The notes under the pieces were generated by a model. That model did not search any database. It had not been told where the DNA came from and saw only the letters and a list, made by a program, of their open reading frames with translations. This document shows positions 1 through 13,171 of a stretch of 64,000 bases of DNA, one piece after another. Location of the stretch: assembly GCF_001528665.1 (NCBI RefSeq), contig NZ_BBYJ01000015.1, positions 62,001 to 126,000 on the forward strand. The letters run 5' to 3'. The DNA comes from Microtetraspora malaysiensis. GTDB lineage: Bacteria > Actinomycetota > Actinomycetes > Streptosporangiales > Streptosporangiaceae. Position 1 is the stretch's first letter, and every line of letters starts with the position of its first letter. The position numbers and the translations under genes are program-made.

Positions 1-364
1 CGTCCGGCAGCTCCTTGCGGACGTCCTCGGGCGTACGGCGGAGCCGGGCGAACGGCCCGTACGCGGGGGCGTCGAGCGCCTCGACCGGCCCGGCGGCGTG
101 GTGGCCGTCCCGCTCGCGCACCGTCATGACGGCGATGGCCGCGCCCTCGGGGTCCCGGAGCGTGACCCGCTCGCCCACCGGGATGTCGTCGGGGAGGGCG
201 ATGGTGATCGGGTCGGGCCACGGGGTGCCGTCGGTGAGCCGCCCGCGTGCGATGACCTCGGCCACGTCGGCGGCCGGGAGGAAGCCGTCCAGCGGCGCGT
301 ACGCCCCCGAGAGCAGCAGTTCCAGGTCGGCGAGCTCACGCGCGTCGGGGGTCCACTCCGTCAT
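1..364 (-). CDS. ATP-sulfurylase-like (PUA-type) N-terminal domain, partial; probable adenylyl-sulfate kinase
   Basis: The first 121 residues of a gene running off the left edge are visible, starting at ATG 362-364 on the complement. The protein opens MTEWTPDARELADLELLLSG and continues with AYAPLDGFL, the G-x-Y-x-P-L-x-G-F-L signature of the PUA-like N-terminal domain of ATP sulfurylase. Actinomycetes commonly carry such a domain fused to an APS kinase, but the catalytic part lies outside the window, so kinase versus sulfurylase cannot be decided. A GGAAG precedes the ATG as a weak ribosome-binding site. The gene is divergent from the sigma factor at 477, across a spacer of about 110 bases. 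A sulfur-assimilation role is inferred from the domain. Confidence 0.6.
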   Translation of the reverse strand, partial: MTEWTPDARELADLELLLSGAYAPLDGFLPAADVAEVIARGRLTDGTPWPDPITIALPDDIPVGERVTLRDPEGAAIAVMTVRERDGHHAAGPVEALDAPAYGPFARLRRTPEDVRKELPD

Positions 365-476
365 AGCTTCCATTTCCGATCGAATTAGTTGGATACCTAC
401 CTTAACCCGCGGTCGGGGCATAGCGCAGCCCCCGGCGCGGCGTCCAAGAAGGTGACATTAACCCTTGGAGGTGGTC

Positions 477-998
477 GTGGACGCCGCAGACGAGCGACGT
501 TTCCGCGAGTTCGTGTCGGAGTCGTCCCCGGCGCTCATGAGACTGGGCTTCCTCCTGACCGGAGGAGATCAGCACTCCGCGGAGGATCTGGTGCAGACCG
601 CCCTGGTCAAGGCGCTCGCCAAGTGGAGTCGCATCGACGATCCCGGGGCGTACGTCCGCCAGATCATGTACCGGCAGCGGATCAGTTGGTGGCGGGCGGA
701 CCGGAGACGGCGGGAGACGATCGTCGCCGAGCCGCCGGACAGGCCGGGAGCGGACGACATCCATCCGGCGGAGCTGCGGATCGCCCTGCGCCACGCGCTC
801 GCCCGGCTCACGCGCCGGCAGCGGGCGGTCCTGGTCCTGCGCTATCTCGAGGACCTGCCCGAGGCCGAGGTGGCGCGGATCCTGGGCTGCTCGGTCGGCA
901 CCGTGCGGAGCACCGCGCACCGCTCGCTCGCCCGCCTGCGCGGCGTCGCGCCGGAGCTCGCCGATTTCCGTCTTTCCGTAAGTGAGGTGAGGTCATGA
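477..998 (+). CDS. SigE-family ECF RNA polymerase sigma factor
   Basis: This 173-residue protein has the two sigma domains expected of an ECF factor. Region 2 lies near residues 15-75 (LGFLLTGGDQHSAEDLVQTA then WWRADRRRRE), and region 4 near 100-155 (LTRRQRAVLVLRYLEDL, with HTH EVARILGCSVGTVRSTAHRS). The motif pattern fits the actinobacterial SigE family. I chose GTG 477 because GGAGG at 467-471 lies 5 bases upstream; the in-frame TTG at 465 overlaps that site. The stop overlaps the ATG of the next gene (ATGA), so it is coupled to a probable membrane partner. Target promoters are unknown. Confidence 0.88.
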   Translation: MDAADERRFREFVSESSPALMRLGFLLTGGDQHSAEDLVQTALVKALAKWSRIDDPGAYVRQIMYRQRISWWRADRRRRETIVAEPPDRPGADDIHPAELRIALRHALARLTRRQRAVLVLRYLEDLPEAEVARILGCSVGTVRSTAHRSLARLRGVAPELADFRLSVSEVRS

Positions 999-2218
999 CG
1001 TCCCGAGTGCTCAAGGAGGCCCTGGAGGAATGGGCGGGGGAGGCGCATGTTCCAGGGGATCTGGCCGACCGCGCGCTGCGGAGGAGCAGGCGACGTCGAC
1101 TCGGAGTGTTCCTGGTCCCCGCCGTCGCCACCGGGATCATCGTCCTGGCGGTCACGCTGGCGGTCTCGCGGCTGGGCCCGGCCGGGCAGGCGGGGCCGGT
1201 GGCCGTACAGCCATGGGACGAGGTGATCCGGCTGGCGCCGGTTCACGAGCCGCCCGACAAGGTGACGACGGGCAGGACGAGCGCCGGCAGCGTGCTCACG
1301 GACACCCGTGACTCCCCGCCGCGGAAGATGATCGCCGCCGGGCGGTGGGCGGTCTCGGCGTACTGGACCGGCGAGTGGCGGAAGTCGGGTCCGGACCTGC
1401 GGGTGCGCGAGCGGACGTGGTACCTGCTCGATCCGGTGACCGCCACCTATGACGAGACGGAGTGGGGATTCCTCGACGTCTCACCCGGACTGCGCTACGC
1501 GGCGGTGCTGGAGAAGGGTCTCCCCGTAAGGAGGATCGGCGTCTTCGACATGGAGACGCGCCAGGTCCGGGCCTGGATCCCGATGGACAGGCCCGTCGGC
1601 GGAGTCGCCTGGTCGCCCGACGGTAAGAGCCTTGTGGCCACCGCCTACACGCGGCACCCGGACGAGGAGGCGGTCCCGGACGGCGCCGGTCAGCGCGTGA
1701 TCGAGAGCTCCAGGACCGGCTTCTACGTGATCGACGTGGCCACCGCCACCGCCGGGGAGTTCCACCCGATGGCCCTCGACTTCGTCGACAACTCGAACCC
1801 GCGCCGCGACTTCGGGTGGAGCGACGACGGCATGCTGATCTACGAATGGGACCTCTCCCCGCGGCACAAGGTCTTCTACGACCTCAACGGGACCCCGCAC
1901 GCCGCCCCGTCCGACTACGTGGTGACGGAGTCCAAGGCCGGTGTCTCGCCCGACGGCATGCTGCTGGCCGGAAGGGACGGGCTGCCGACCAGGGTGACCG
2001 AACGCGCGACGGGCAAGGTCGTCGGACGCCAGCAGGTGTTGCAACTGCTGGCCTGGGCCGACGACGACCATCTCATCGCGCTCGGCTGCGCGGGCTCGTG
2101 CGGGAACGAGTTCGCCAACGGGCTGGTGCTGGTGACCGTCGACGGCAAGGAGACCGTGTCGCTCGGTGCCACCCCGCCGCGGACCCGATCGTGGGAGCCC
2201 CTGTTCACCCTCAGGTGA
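995..2218 (+). CDS. Membrane-anchored beta-propeller-like protein, probable sigma-factor partner
   Basis: The 407-residue protein starts inside the stop of the sigma gene. It has a basic N-terminal cytoplasmic segment of about 33 residues (RRSRRRR), one membrane span near residues 35-58 (LGVFLVPAVATGIIVLAVTLAV), then a large extracytoplasmic part. That part contains WD40/PD40-like propeller repeats such as GGVAWSPDGKSLVATAY and VSPDGMLLAG. SigE-family sigma genes in actinomycetes are often followed by such proteins. A role as anti-sigma factor or sensor is inferred from overlap and topology; no known anti-sigma zinc motif is visible. Confidence 0.7.
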   Translation: MTSRVLKEALEEWAGEAHVPGDLADRALRRSRRRRLGVFLVPAVATGIIVLAVTLAVSRLGPAGQAGPVAVQPWDEVIRLAPVHEPPDKVTTGRTSAGSVLTDTRDSPPRKMIAAGRWAVSAYWTGEWRKSGPDLRVRERTWYLLDPVTATYDETEWGFLDVSPGLRYAAVLEKGLPVRRIGVFDMETRQVRAWIPMDRPVGGVAWSPDGKSLVATAYTRHPDEEAVPDGAGQRVIESSRTGFYVIDVATATAGEFHPMALDFVDNSNPRRDFGWSDDGMLIYEWDLSPRHKVFYDLNGTPHAAPSDYVVTESKAGVSPDGMLLAGRDGLPTRVTERATGKVVGRQQVLQLLAWADDDHLIALGCAGSCGNEFANGLVLVTVDGKETVSLGATPPRTRSWEPLFTLR

Positions 2219-2281
2219 GCCCGCCCCGGTGAGCTGCGCCGGTGAGCGCGTTCCGGGCGGAGCGGGCCGCGACGGGATCGG

Positions 2282-3028
2282 TCAGATCAGGCGGGCGAAG
2301 TGGTTCTGCGGCTTGCGCACGACCAGGGTGACCTCGTCGTGGCCCGCCGGCAGGCGGCCGCCGGAGAGCCGGTCCACCATCCGGCAGACCGTCTCGACCA
2401 GGCCCGCGCGCGGGCCGCGGCGCGCCGCCCCGCTCGTCCTCGCGTAGTCCTCTGTGATCATCAGGCCCCGCATCAGGCAGTACGCCTGGATCCCCTCGCG
2501 CGAGCTGACCGGCTCGTACACGGCGGGCAGCGGGCCGACGGTCTCGGCGGGGACGAAGCCCTTCCACAGCATCCGGCGCAGCCATCCGGGCGCCATGCGG
2601 TCGCAGAAGCCGTACGCGGAGCTGCGGTCCCGCAGCCGGATCAGCATCAGGCCGCCGGGACGCAGCCCCCCGGCCATGCGGTCCAGCACGAGCTCGGCGT
2701 TGCGGATGCGTTCGAGCAGGAAGTCCACGAAGATCACGTCGTAGGAGCGCGCGGCGATCGTCGCGTGCCGCAGGTCACCCAGCGTCCAGGAGTCCAGATC
2801 CTTGCGCGCGCTGGCGTGGGCCCGCAGCGTCGGGAGCTCCTCGTCGATGCCGGTGACGCGCGAGCCGAACCGCTCCATGTCGCCGTCGCCGAAGATCGAC
2901 GTGCTGGCGCGGCCGCAGCCGCCGACGAGGATGTCGAGCCGGCGACCGAGCTGCTCGGTCCACTGCTCGCGGATCTTCTTGCTGAAAACGTCGTCGTGGT
3001 CGGCCGAAGGCGGACGAACATCGGTCAT
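2282..3028 (-). CDS. Class I SAM-dependent methyltransferase-like protein
   Basis: About 248 residues. The N-terminal half has a Rossmann pattern: ILVGGCGRAS as a degenerate motif I, VTGIDEELP as the strand ending in an acidic residue, then SYDVIFVDFLLERI and GGLRPGGLMLIRLRDRSS as the post-motif strands. The C-terminal half is less conserved (DEVTLVVRKP). Start MTDVRPP at 3028 is preferred over an ATG six codons upstream; neither has a clear ribosome-binding site. It is divergent from mfd and tail-to-tail with the sigma-partner gene. The substrate cannot be told. Confidence 0.6.
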   Translation of the reverse strand: MTDVRPPSADHDDVFSKKIREQWTEQLGRRLDILVGGCGRASTSIFGDGDMERFGSRVTGIDEELPTLRAHASARKDLDSWTLGDLRHATIAARSYDVIFVDFLLERIRNAELVLDRMAGGLRPGGLMLIRLRDRSSAYGFCDRMAPGWLRRMLWKGFVPAETVGPLPAVYEPVSSREGIQAYCLMRGLMITEDYARTSGAARRGPRAGLVETVCRMVDRLSGGRLPAGHDEVTLVVRKPQNHFARLI

Positions 3029-3183
3029 GTCACAGATAGTAATCAATCCTGTTCAGAGCGTCGCGCACCCGGGGTGCGGCCAGCGGTTTGTCCGGGCGCG
3101 CCGGCGGGCGGGCGTAGCCTTGAGCACGTGCCCCCCGGCTCGCATCGACCGGGGGTTCGACCCGTGCCATCGTGGGGCTCTTC

Positions 3184-6669
<3,486 letters not shown>

Positions 6670-6745
6670 CCCGCGGATCTGTGAAAATCGGCACAATTCC
6701 CTGGCCCGCTCGCCGGGAGGATCCCAACCTCAGGAGGATCGGAAC

Positions 6746-7354
6746 GTGAAGTCGTATCGTGTGCGGATCACCGTCGCCGCGGGCCTGGCGGTCGCGGGTC
6801 TCGCCCTGAGCGCCTGCGGGCCCGTTCAGGCCGGCGCCGCGGCCATCGTCGGCAAGGAGCGCATCTCGTCCAGCGACCTGGACGCGAAGGTCCGCGAGTT
6901 CCGGGAGGACCTCGCCGCCCACAAGCTGTCGGAGGATCAGCTCCAGCTCGGGATGTCGGCCCCGCAGGTGATCCTTTACTACACGGCCAACGCGCGGCAG
7001 TACGCCGAGCTGGCCCAGCGCAAGAACATCTCCGTCCCCGAGAGCGAGATCGACGGCTACATCGCCGCGCGCGGCGGCCAGGCCAAGGTGGACGAGATGC
7101 TGCTTTCCGGCGGCATCCCGCGCTCCATGGGCCGCGACACCATCCGGACGGTGATCACCCAGCAGAAGCTGATGACCCAGGTGGCCGCCGGCAACGACGA
7201 GCAGAGCATGCAGGCCGCGCTGGTCAAGGTCACCCAGGAGGCCGACGCGGCCGTCCCGGTCACCTTCAGCCCGCGGTACGGCAAGTTCGACCTCCAGCAG
7301 GGATTCGTCCCCGACGACCGCCTCGGCGCCGTCGAGGCCGCCCCCGCCCAGTAG
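6746..7354 (+). CDS. SurA N-terminal-like lipoprotein
   Basis: This 202-residue exported protein has a basic start, a hydrophobic core and lipobox LSAC with Cys24 as the predicted lipidation site. The mature part (AAAIVGKERISSSDLDAKVREF, then long helices) resembles the SurA/PrsA N-terminal chaperone domain, and no parvulin-type isomerase domain is present. It starts at GTG 6746 with CAGGAGG at 6731-6737, 8 bases upstream. It lies between mfd and mazG, as its homologues do in many actinomycetes. A role in folding or quality control of exported proteins is inferred from the domain. Confidence 0.8.
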   Translation: MKSYRVRITVAAGLAVAGLALSACGPVQAGAAAIVGKERISSSDLDAKVREFREDLAAHKLSEDQLQLGMSAPQVILYYTANARQYAELAQRKNISVPESEIDGYIAARGGQAKVDEMLLSGGIPRSMGRDTIRTVITQQKLMTQVAAGNDEQSMQAALVKVTQEADAAVPVTFSPRYGKFDLQQGFVPDDRLGAVEAAPAQ

Positions 7355-7372
7355 GCCGGTGCTCTCCACGGC

Positions 7373-8365
7373 ATGGCACTGATCATCCTGACGACGTCGC
7401 CCCGGGTCGCCCCGGGGCTGCTGACCGGGCAGGCGTGGGCCGCGCTCGGCCGGCACCCGGTGCGCACCGGCACCGCCGACCACCCCTACCTGCCCTTCCT
7501 CACCGAGGCGGGCATCCCGGTGGAGACGGTGACCCCCGACCCCGCCGCCCTCGCCCGTGACGCCCGTACGGACACGATCGTCTGGCTGGCCGCGCAGGAC
7601 GGCGAGGAGGACTTCATGCGGGCCCTCGGGCACGCGGCGCTCGCCCTCGACGACCCGCCGGTGATCGAGGTGCTCCCCGGCTCGTACGACCTGCCGGGAG
7701 CGCGGCTGCTCGACCTCGTCCGGGTGATGGACCGGCTGCGCCGCGAGTGCCCGTGGGATCGCGAGCAGACGCACGAGTCGTTGGTGCCGTACCTCGTCGA
7801 GGAGTCGTACGAGGTCCTGGAGACGATCGAGGAGGGCGACCGGGCGGCGCTGCGCGAGGAGCTGGGCGACCTGCTGCTCCAGGTGATGTTCCACTCCCGC
7901 GTCGCCCAGGAGCGGCTGCCGGACGACGACGGCTTCGACATCGACGACGTCGCGGCCGGCATCGTCGAGAAGCTGGTCCGCCGGCACCCGCACGTCTTCG
8001 CGGACACGCGCGTGTCCGGCGCGGAGGACGTGAGCGACAACTGGGAGGTCATCAAGGCCGCCGAACGCGCGGCGAAGGGGACGCGGGAGTCGGTGGTGGC
8101 CGGTGTGCCGATGGGGCAGCCCGCGCTCTCGCTCGCCGCGCAGCTCCTGCGCCGCGCCGAGCGGGCCGGAGTCCCGGCCGATCTGGCCGAGGGGCTGCCG
8201 TCCGAGCTGGGCGCGCGGTTGTTCGATCTTGTCCGGCTCGCCGCGGAGGGCGGCCTGGACCCGGAGGCGGAGTTGCGCGCGGCGGCCAGGGCGTACCGGT
8301 CCAGGGTGGAGCAGTGGGAAGCCGACCGGCGGGACGAGCGGGGCGGTCGCCGTACCGAGCAGTAA
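7373..8365 (+). CDS. mazG: MazG family nucleoside triphosphate pyrophosphohydrolase
   Basis: The 330-residue protein hydrolyses non-canonical or excess NTPs to monophosphates and PPi. The MazG domain covers about 110-235, with metal-binding motif EESYEVLETI followed by EELGDLLLQVMFHSR (the EExxE...ExxD pattern) and DVSDNWEVIKAAER. The first ~100 residues (MALIILTTSPRVAPGLLTGQ) look like a shortened tetrapyrrole-methylase-like extension, as in other actinobacterial MazG. It follows the SurA-like gene by 18 bases, so co-transcription with mfd is possible. Confidence 0.92.
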   Translation: MALIILTTSPRVAPGLLTGQAWAALGRHPVRTGTADHPYLPFLTEAGIPVETVTPDPAALARDARTDTIVWLAAQDGEEDFMRALGHAALALDDPPVIEVLPGSYDLPGARLLDLVRVMDRLRRECPWDREQTHESLVPYLVEESYEVLETIEEGDRAALREELGDLLLQVMFHSRVAQERLPDDDGFDIDDVAAGIVEKLVRRHPHVFADTRVSGAEDVSDNWEVIKAAERAAKGTRESVVAGVPMGQPALSLAAQLLRRAERAGVPADLAEGLPSELGARLFDLVRLAAEGGLDPEAELRAAARAYRSRVEQWEADRRDERGGRRTEQ

Positions 8366-8408
8366 GGGCCGATAGGCTCGTGAGGCAAACTGCCCGCGAC
8401 ATTGCTAG

Positions 8409-9698
<1,290 letters not shown>

Positions 9699-9711
9699 GG
9701 TCGTTTCTGGA

Positions 9712-9759
9712 CGAACGCCGCCGGCCGTACGCGTTTTGGCGCGGGGCGGGCGGCGTTCG
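9712..9759 (+). terminator. Hairpin after eno
   Basis: Eleven-base arms CGAACGCCGCC (9712-9722) and GGCGGCGTTCG (9749-9759) are perfectly complementary around a 26-base loop that contains TTTT. No U-tract follows, which is common for actinomycete terminators. It separates eno from the divIC gene that starts 62 bases later. Confidence 0.6.
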
Positions 9760-9820
9760 GCGCGATGAGCCCGCATCGGGACGGTGCCCCGCTGCCGGGG
9801 CGTTCGGGAGGTGGCCGGAG

Positions 9821-10219
9821 TTGGCGAAGCGACCGCAGTTGACGGGACGCGCGGCGATCCTCGCGGTCGTCGTGTGCGCGATCGCGATGAGCCTCGCCTA
9901 CCCCTTCCGGGAGTACATCGCGCAGCGCCGGCAGATCGCCGAGCTGGAACAGGAGCAGTCGCGGGCGCTGCAGCACCTGCGCAATCTGGAGGACCAGCGC
10001 CGCAAGCTGGAGGATCCGGAGTACATCAAGCAGCTCGCCAAGAGGCGGCTGCACTACTGCGAGCCCGACGCCAAGTGCTACGTCCTGCTCGACGGCAAGA
10101 AGGGCACGGTACCGGCGAAGGCCGAGCGCAAGCAGGCCGGCGTCGCCCCGTGGTACGAGACGATCTGGAAGTCCGTCCAGGCGGCGGACACCGCCGACGG
10201 CCAGCGGGCCGCTTCCTGA
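9821..10219 (+). CDS. FtsB/DivIC-type septum formation initiator
   Basis: This 132-residue bitopic membrane protein belongs to the FtsB/DivIC cell-division family. A short basic cytoplasmic start is followed by one membrane span near 12-30 (AAILAVVVCAIAMSLAY), then a coiled coil near 33-68 (QRRQIAELEQEQSRALQHLR) ending in DPEYIKQLAKRRLHY, the family signature. The likely start is TTG 9821, with GGGAGGTGG at 9806-9814. It sits between eno and DUF501, the usual actinobacterial arrangement. It would scaffold FtsL/FtsQ at the septum. Confidence 0.9.
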   Translation: MAKRPQLTGRAAILAVVVCAIAMSLAYPFREYIAQRRQIAELEQEQSRALQHLRNLEDQRRKLEDPEYIKQLAKRRLHYCEPDAKCYVLLDGKKGTVPAKAERKQAGVAPWYETIWKSVQAADTADGQRAAS

Positions 10220-10232
10220 AGGAGTGTCGAGG

Positions 10233-10748
10233 GTGGTTGATCCGGCCGATCTGGCGGCCGTCGAGGCGCAGCTCGGGCGCCCGCCGCGCGGTGTACGCGC
10301 GGTGGCGCACCGGTGTCCCTGCGGCCTGCCCGACGTGGTGGAGTCCGCGCCCCGGCTGCCCGACGGCTCGCCGTTCCCGACGCTGTTCTACCTGACCTGC
10401 CCCAAGGCGGCGTCCGCGATCGGCACGCTGGAGTCGTCGGGGCTGATGCGCCGCATGCAGGCCAGGCTGGCCGAGGACCCGGATCTGGCCGCCGCCTACC
10501 GGGCCGCGCACGAGGACTACGTCGCGCGCCGGGACAAGGCGGCCGAGGAGGAGGGCATGGAGCCGCTCCCGCGCGACATGCAGAGCTCCGGGGGCATGCC
10601 GGAGCGGGTCAAGTGCCTGCACGCCCTCGTCGGCCACGAGCTGGCCGTCCCGGGGATCAACCCGTTCGGGCGGGAGGCGCTCGACGCGCTCCCCGACTGG
10701 TGGGCGGACGGGCCCTGCGTGAGCCCGTGCGTCGAGGAGCGGTCATGA
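10233..10748 (+). CDS. DUF501 domain-containing protein
   Basis: The 171-residue protein matches DUF501, a conserved actinobacterial family of unknown function. Conserved-looking Cys and His residues (HRCPCGLPDVVE, FYLTCPKAASAIGTLE, RVKCLHALVGHELAVPGINPFG) may bind a metal, but this is inference. GTG 10233 is chosen because AAGGAG at 10219-10224 lies 8 bases upstream; an in-frame GTG at 10224 overlaps that site. Its stop overlaps the ATG of ppx (ATGA), giving translational coupling. Confidence 0.88.
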   Translation: MVDPADLAAVEAQLGRPPRGVRAVAHRCPCGLPDVVESAPRLPDGSPFPTLFYLTCPKAASAIGTLESSGLMRRMQARLAEDPDLAAAYRAAHEDYVARRDKAAEEEGMEPLPRDMQSSGGMPERVKCLHALVGHELAVPGINPFGREALDALPDWWADGPCVSPCVEERS

Positions 10749-11716
10749 TCCGGGTCGCCGCGATCGACTGCGGCACGAACTCGGTGCGTCTGCTCATCGC
10801 CGACCTGCCCACCGGCCCCTCGGGCGGCGCCGCGCTCGGCGAGCCGGTCGACGTCGAGCGCCGGATGGAGATCGTACGGCTGGGCCAGGGGGTGGACCGC
10901 ACGGGCAAGCTCGCGCCCGAAGCCCTGGAGCGGACCTTCGCCGCGATGCGCGGCTACGCGAAGCTGATCGTGGAGCACGGCGGGGGCGCGGCCGGCGTCC
11001 GTCCCGCCGATGTGATGCCGGTCCGGGTCGTGGCCACCAGCGCCACGCGGGACGCGTCCAACCGCGAGGACTTCGCGGCGGGGGTGCGTGAGATCTTCGG
11101 GGTCGATCCCGAGGTGGTGACCGGCGCCGAGGAGGCCCGCCTGTCGTTCACCGGCGCCACGCGCGGCCTGGCCGCGCTGGGGCCCGAGGCGCCCTTCCTC
11201 GTCGTGGACATCGGCGGCGGCTCGACCGAGTTCGTCGTCGGGGCGGACGCGGTGGACGGCGCCCTCTCGGTCGACATCGGCTGCGTCCGGCTGACCGAGC
11301 GCCACATCCGGCAGGACCCGCCGGAGCAGCCGGCCGTACAGGCCATGATCGGCGACATCGAGGCGGCGATGGACCGGGTCGAGGAGGCCGTGCCGGTCCG
11401 CGAGGCGCGCAGCCTGGTCGGCCTGGCCGGATCGGTCACCACGGTCGCGGGCATCGCCCTCGGCCTGCCGGAGTACGATCCGGCGGCGATCCACCACTCG
11501 CGGATTCCGGCGGAGCGGGTTCACGAGGTGAGCGCCCGGCTGCTCGCCTCCACGCACGAGGAGCGCGCCGCGATCCCGGTGATGCACCCGGGCCGGGTCG
11601 ACGTCATCGGCGCGGGCGCGCTCATCCTGGACCGCATCGTGCGCAGGTACGGCTTCTCCGAGGTCGTGGTGAGCGAGCACGACATCCTCGACGGCATCGC
11701 CTGGTCGCTCGTCTGA
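10745..11716 (+). CDS. ppx: Ppx/GppA family exopolyphosphatase
   Basis: This 323-residue protein has the ASKHA fold of exopolyphosphatase and pppGpp phosphatase. Phosphate-binding loops are AAIDCGTNSVRLLIAD at the N-terminus and VVDIGGGSTEFVVG near 155; GLAGSVTTVAGIALGL lies near 225. It lacks the C-terminal HD-like domain of long Ppx proteins, so it is the short actinobacterial type. Start ATG 10745 overlaps the DUF501 stop. Polyphosphate versus pppGpp as substrate cannot be settled from sequence. Confidence 0.92.
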   Translation: MIRVAAIDCGTNSVRLLIADLPTGPSGGAALGEPVDVERRMEIVRLGQGVDRTGKLAPEALERTFAAMRGYAKLIVEHGGGAAGVRPADVMPVRVVATSATRDASNREDFAAGVREIFGVDPEVVTGAEEARLSFTGATRGLAALGPEAPFLVVDIGGGSTEFVVGADAVDGALSVDIGCVRLTERHIRQDPPEQPAVQAMIGDIEAAMDRVEEAVPVREARSLVGLAGSVTTVAGIALGLPEYDPAAIHHSRIPAERVHEVSARLLASTHEERAAIPVMHPGRVDVIGAGALILDRIVRRYGFSEVVVSEHDILDGIAWSLV

Positions 11717-11748
11717 CCCTTTCCTCCCACGCGCGCGGGGTCATGCGG

Positions 11749-11786
11749 TTGCAGCTATTGCGCATTGCACAGTACTGTGCGGTGCG
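11749..11786 (+). promoter_or_regulatory. padR promoter with palindromic operator; probable leaderless start
   Basis: A perfect 14-base palindrome, GCACAGTACTGTGC, occupies 11767-11780. A plausible promoter reads TTGCAG (11749-11754), an 18-base gap, then TACTGT (11773-11778), so the -10 lies inside the palindrome. The downstream GTG at 11786 falls about where transcription would begin, and it has no Shine-Dalgarno sequence, which suggests a leaderless mRNA. Autorepression by PadR is inferred from position; PadR proteins typically bind such dyads at their own promoters. Confidence 0.6.
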
Positions 11787-12115
11787 TGGACAGTAGCCAG
11801 CTCCTCAAGGGCGTCCTCGATCTGGCCGTGCTCGCGGTGCTCGACGGCCGCGACAGCTACGGATACGACGTCGTGCGCCGCCTGCGCGAGGCCGGCCTCG
11901 ACGACGTCGGCGACGCGTCGGTGTACGGCACGCTCCGCCGGCTGTTCAAGGCCGGGGCCCTCACCTCCTACGTGGTGGCCTCCGACGAGGGGCCGCACCG
12001 CAAGTACTACGGCCTGAACGACGTGGGCCGATCGCTTCTCTCCGACTCGGCGAGGACCTGGACGTCCTTCGCCGCCACCATGGATGGCCTGCTCAAGGAG
12101 GTAGGTGCCGGATGA
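11786..12115 (+). CDS. PadR family transcriptional regulator
   Basis: The 109-residue winged-helix protein carries the PadR core: LLKGVLDLAVLAVLDGRDSYGYDVVRRLREAG, then VGDASVYGTLRRLFKAGALTSY as recognition helix and wing, and the Gly-Pro-rich turn DEGPHRKYYGLNDVGR. GTG 11786 is chosen because the open frame upstream lies inside the promoter. Its last codons overlap the start of the HAAS membrane gene by 4 bases. In such pairs PadR usually represses the pair in response to envelope stress or a ligand; that role is inferred here. Confidence 0.9.
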   Translation: MDSSQLLKGVLDLAVLAVLDGRDSYGYDVVRRLREAGLDDVGDASVYGTLRRLFKAGALTSYVVASDEGPHRKYYGLNDVGRSLLSDSARTWTSFAATMDGLLKEVGAG

Positions 12116-13122
12116 CCCCCCGGACGGATCCGGAAGAGTACGCCCGCGCCGTTCGCGCGGAACTCGACGACCTGCCCGCGAAGGACAGGGACGAACTGCT
12201 TGAGGACCTCGACGACCACCTGGCCGAGGTGGCGGCCGAATCCGACGTGCCGCTGGAGGAACGGCTCGGTTCCCCCGCCGCGTACGCGGCCGAGTTGAGG
12301 GCCGCCTACGGGGGCCGCCCCGCCCGGCCGCGAAGATCGGTCGTCGGCCGGGCCGGCGCGGTGCCGGGCGCGGTCCATCGCCGGCTGCTGGGGCTCCCGC
12401 CGTACCGGCAGGTCGTGGCCTTCCTGCCGGAGCTCCGTCCGGCGTGGTGGGCGATCCGCGGTTACGCGCTGGCCCTGGTCGTGCTGTCGGCCATCGGGCG
12501 GGGTGGGGTGGTCCCCGGCGATCCGGTGTCCTGGGTGTTCACGCTCATGGTGATCTGGGCGTCGGTGTGGCTCGGCCGGCGAACCGTCGCGGGGGCCGGG
12601 TCGGGCTGGCGGCGCACGCCCCTGATCCTGGCCAACGCGGGGGCGGCGTGGGCCGTGCTCGTCGGCGTCGCCGCGGCCGGCCACACGGGGGTGTACGAGA
12701 CCGCGAGTGGCTCCCCGCAGCCGGTCGAGGTCAGGAACGTGGGGTCGTTCGACGGCGGCGAGATCTACAACATCGTGCCGTACGCCGCGGACGGCACCGC
12801 GCTGAGCGACGTCCGGCTCTACGACCAGGACGGCAGGCCGATCATCCTCGAACCGGAGATGTACGGCAAGCGGATCGTCCGGTCCTGCGCGGGGGAGCCG
12901 CCGATGGCCAACTCCTATCCGCTGCCGCTGGAGAGCGCCTTCGACGAGAACGGCAACCCGGTTCTCGCGGCCTGCGATTCCGACACGGCGCAGCCGTCCG
13001 CCACCCCGGAGGGCTCCGCCGAGCCGTCTCCCGAGTCGTCGGCGGGCCCGTCTCCTGAGCCGTCCGGCAAGCCCGCGAAGAAGGCCGCGGAGCCGTCGGC
13101 GCGCCCGTCGGAGCGGCGCTGA
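12112..13122 (+). CDS. HAAS-domain membrane protein, PadR partner
   Basis: The 336-residue protein opens with an acidic helical HAAS signalling domain (residues ~8-65: [20 protein letters not shown] then DHLAEVAAE). A linker follows, then two to four membrane spans between about 115 and 195. An extracytoplasmic domain ([19 protein letters not shown]) leads to a Ser/Pro/Glu-rich low-complexity tail from about 295. HAAS proteins are typically paired with PadR, as here, with an ATGA overlap. The external domain has no recognised family. A sensing role is inferred. Confidence 0.78.
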   Translation: MTPRTDPEEYARAVRAELDDLPAKDRDELLEDLDDHLAEVAAESDVPLEERLGSPAAYAAELRAAYGGRPARPRRSVVGRAGAVPGAVHRRLLGLPPYRQVVAFLPELRPAWWAIRGYALALVVLSAIGRGGVVPGDPVSWVFTLMVIWASVWLGRRTVAGAGSGWRRTPLILANAGAAWAVLVGVAAAGHTGVYETASGSPQPVEVRNVGSFDGGEIYNIVPYAADGTALSDVRLYDQDGRPIILEPEMYGKRIVRSCAGEPPMANSYPLPLESAFDENGNPVLAACDSDTAQPSATPEGSAEPSPESSAGPSPEPSGKPAKKAAEPSARPSERR

Positions 13123-13171
13123 CCGGGGAGAACGGCCCGAGCAGGGGCGCGGAGCTGGCACGATCGATGGC

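Noticed and set aside
365-476. TTAAGGTAGGTATCC-like sequence upstream of the sulfate gene, resembling an iron box
   Set aside because: Only a few positions match the consensus and the dyad is poor; not enough for an operator call.
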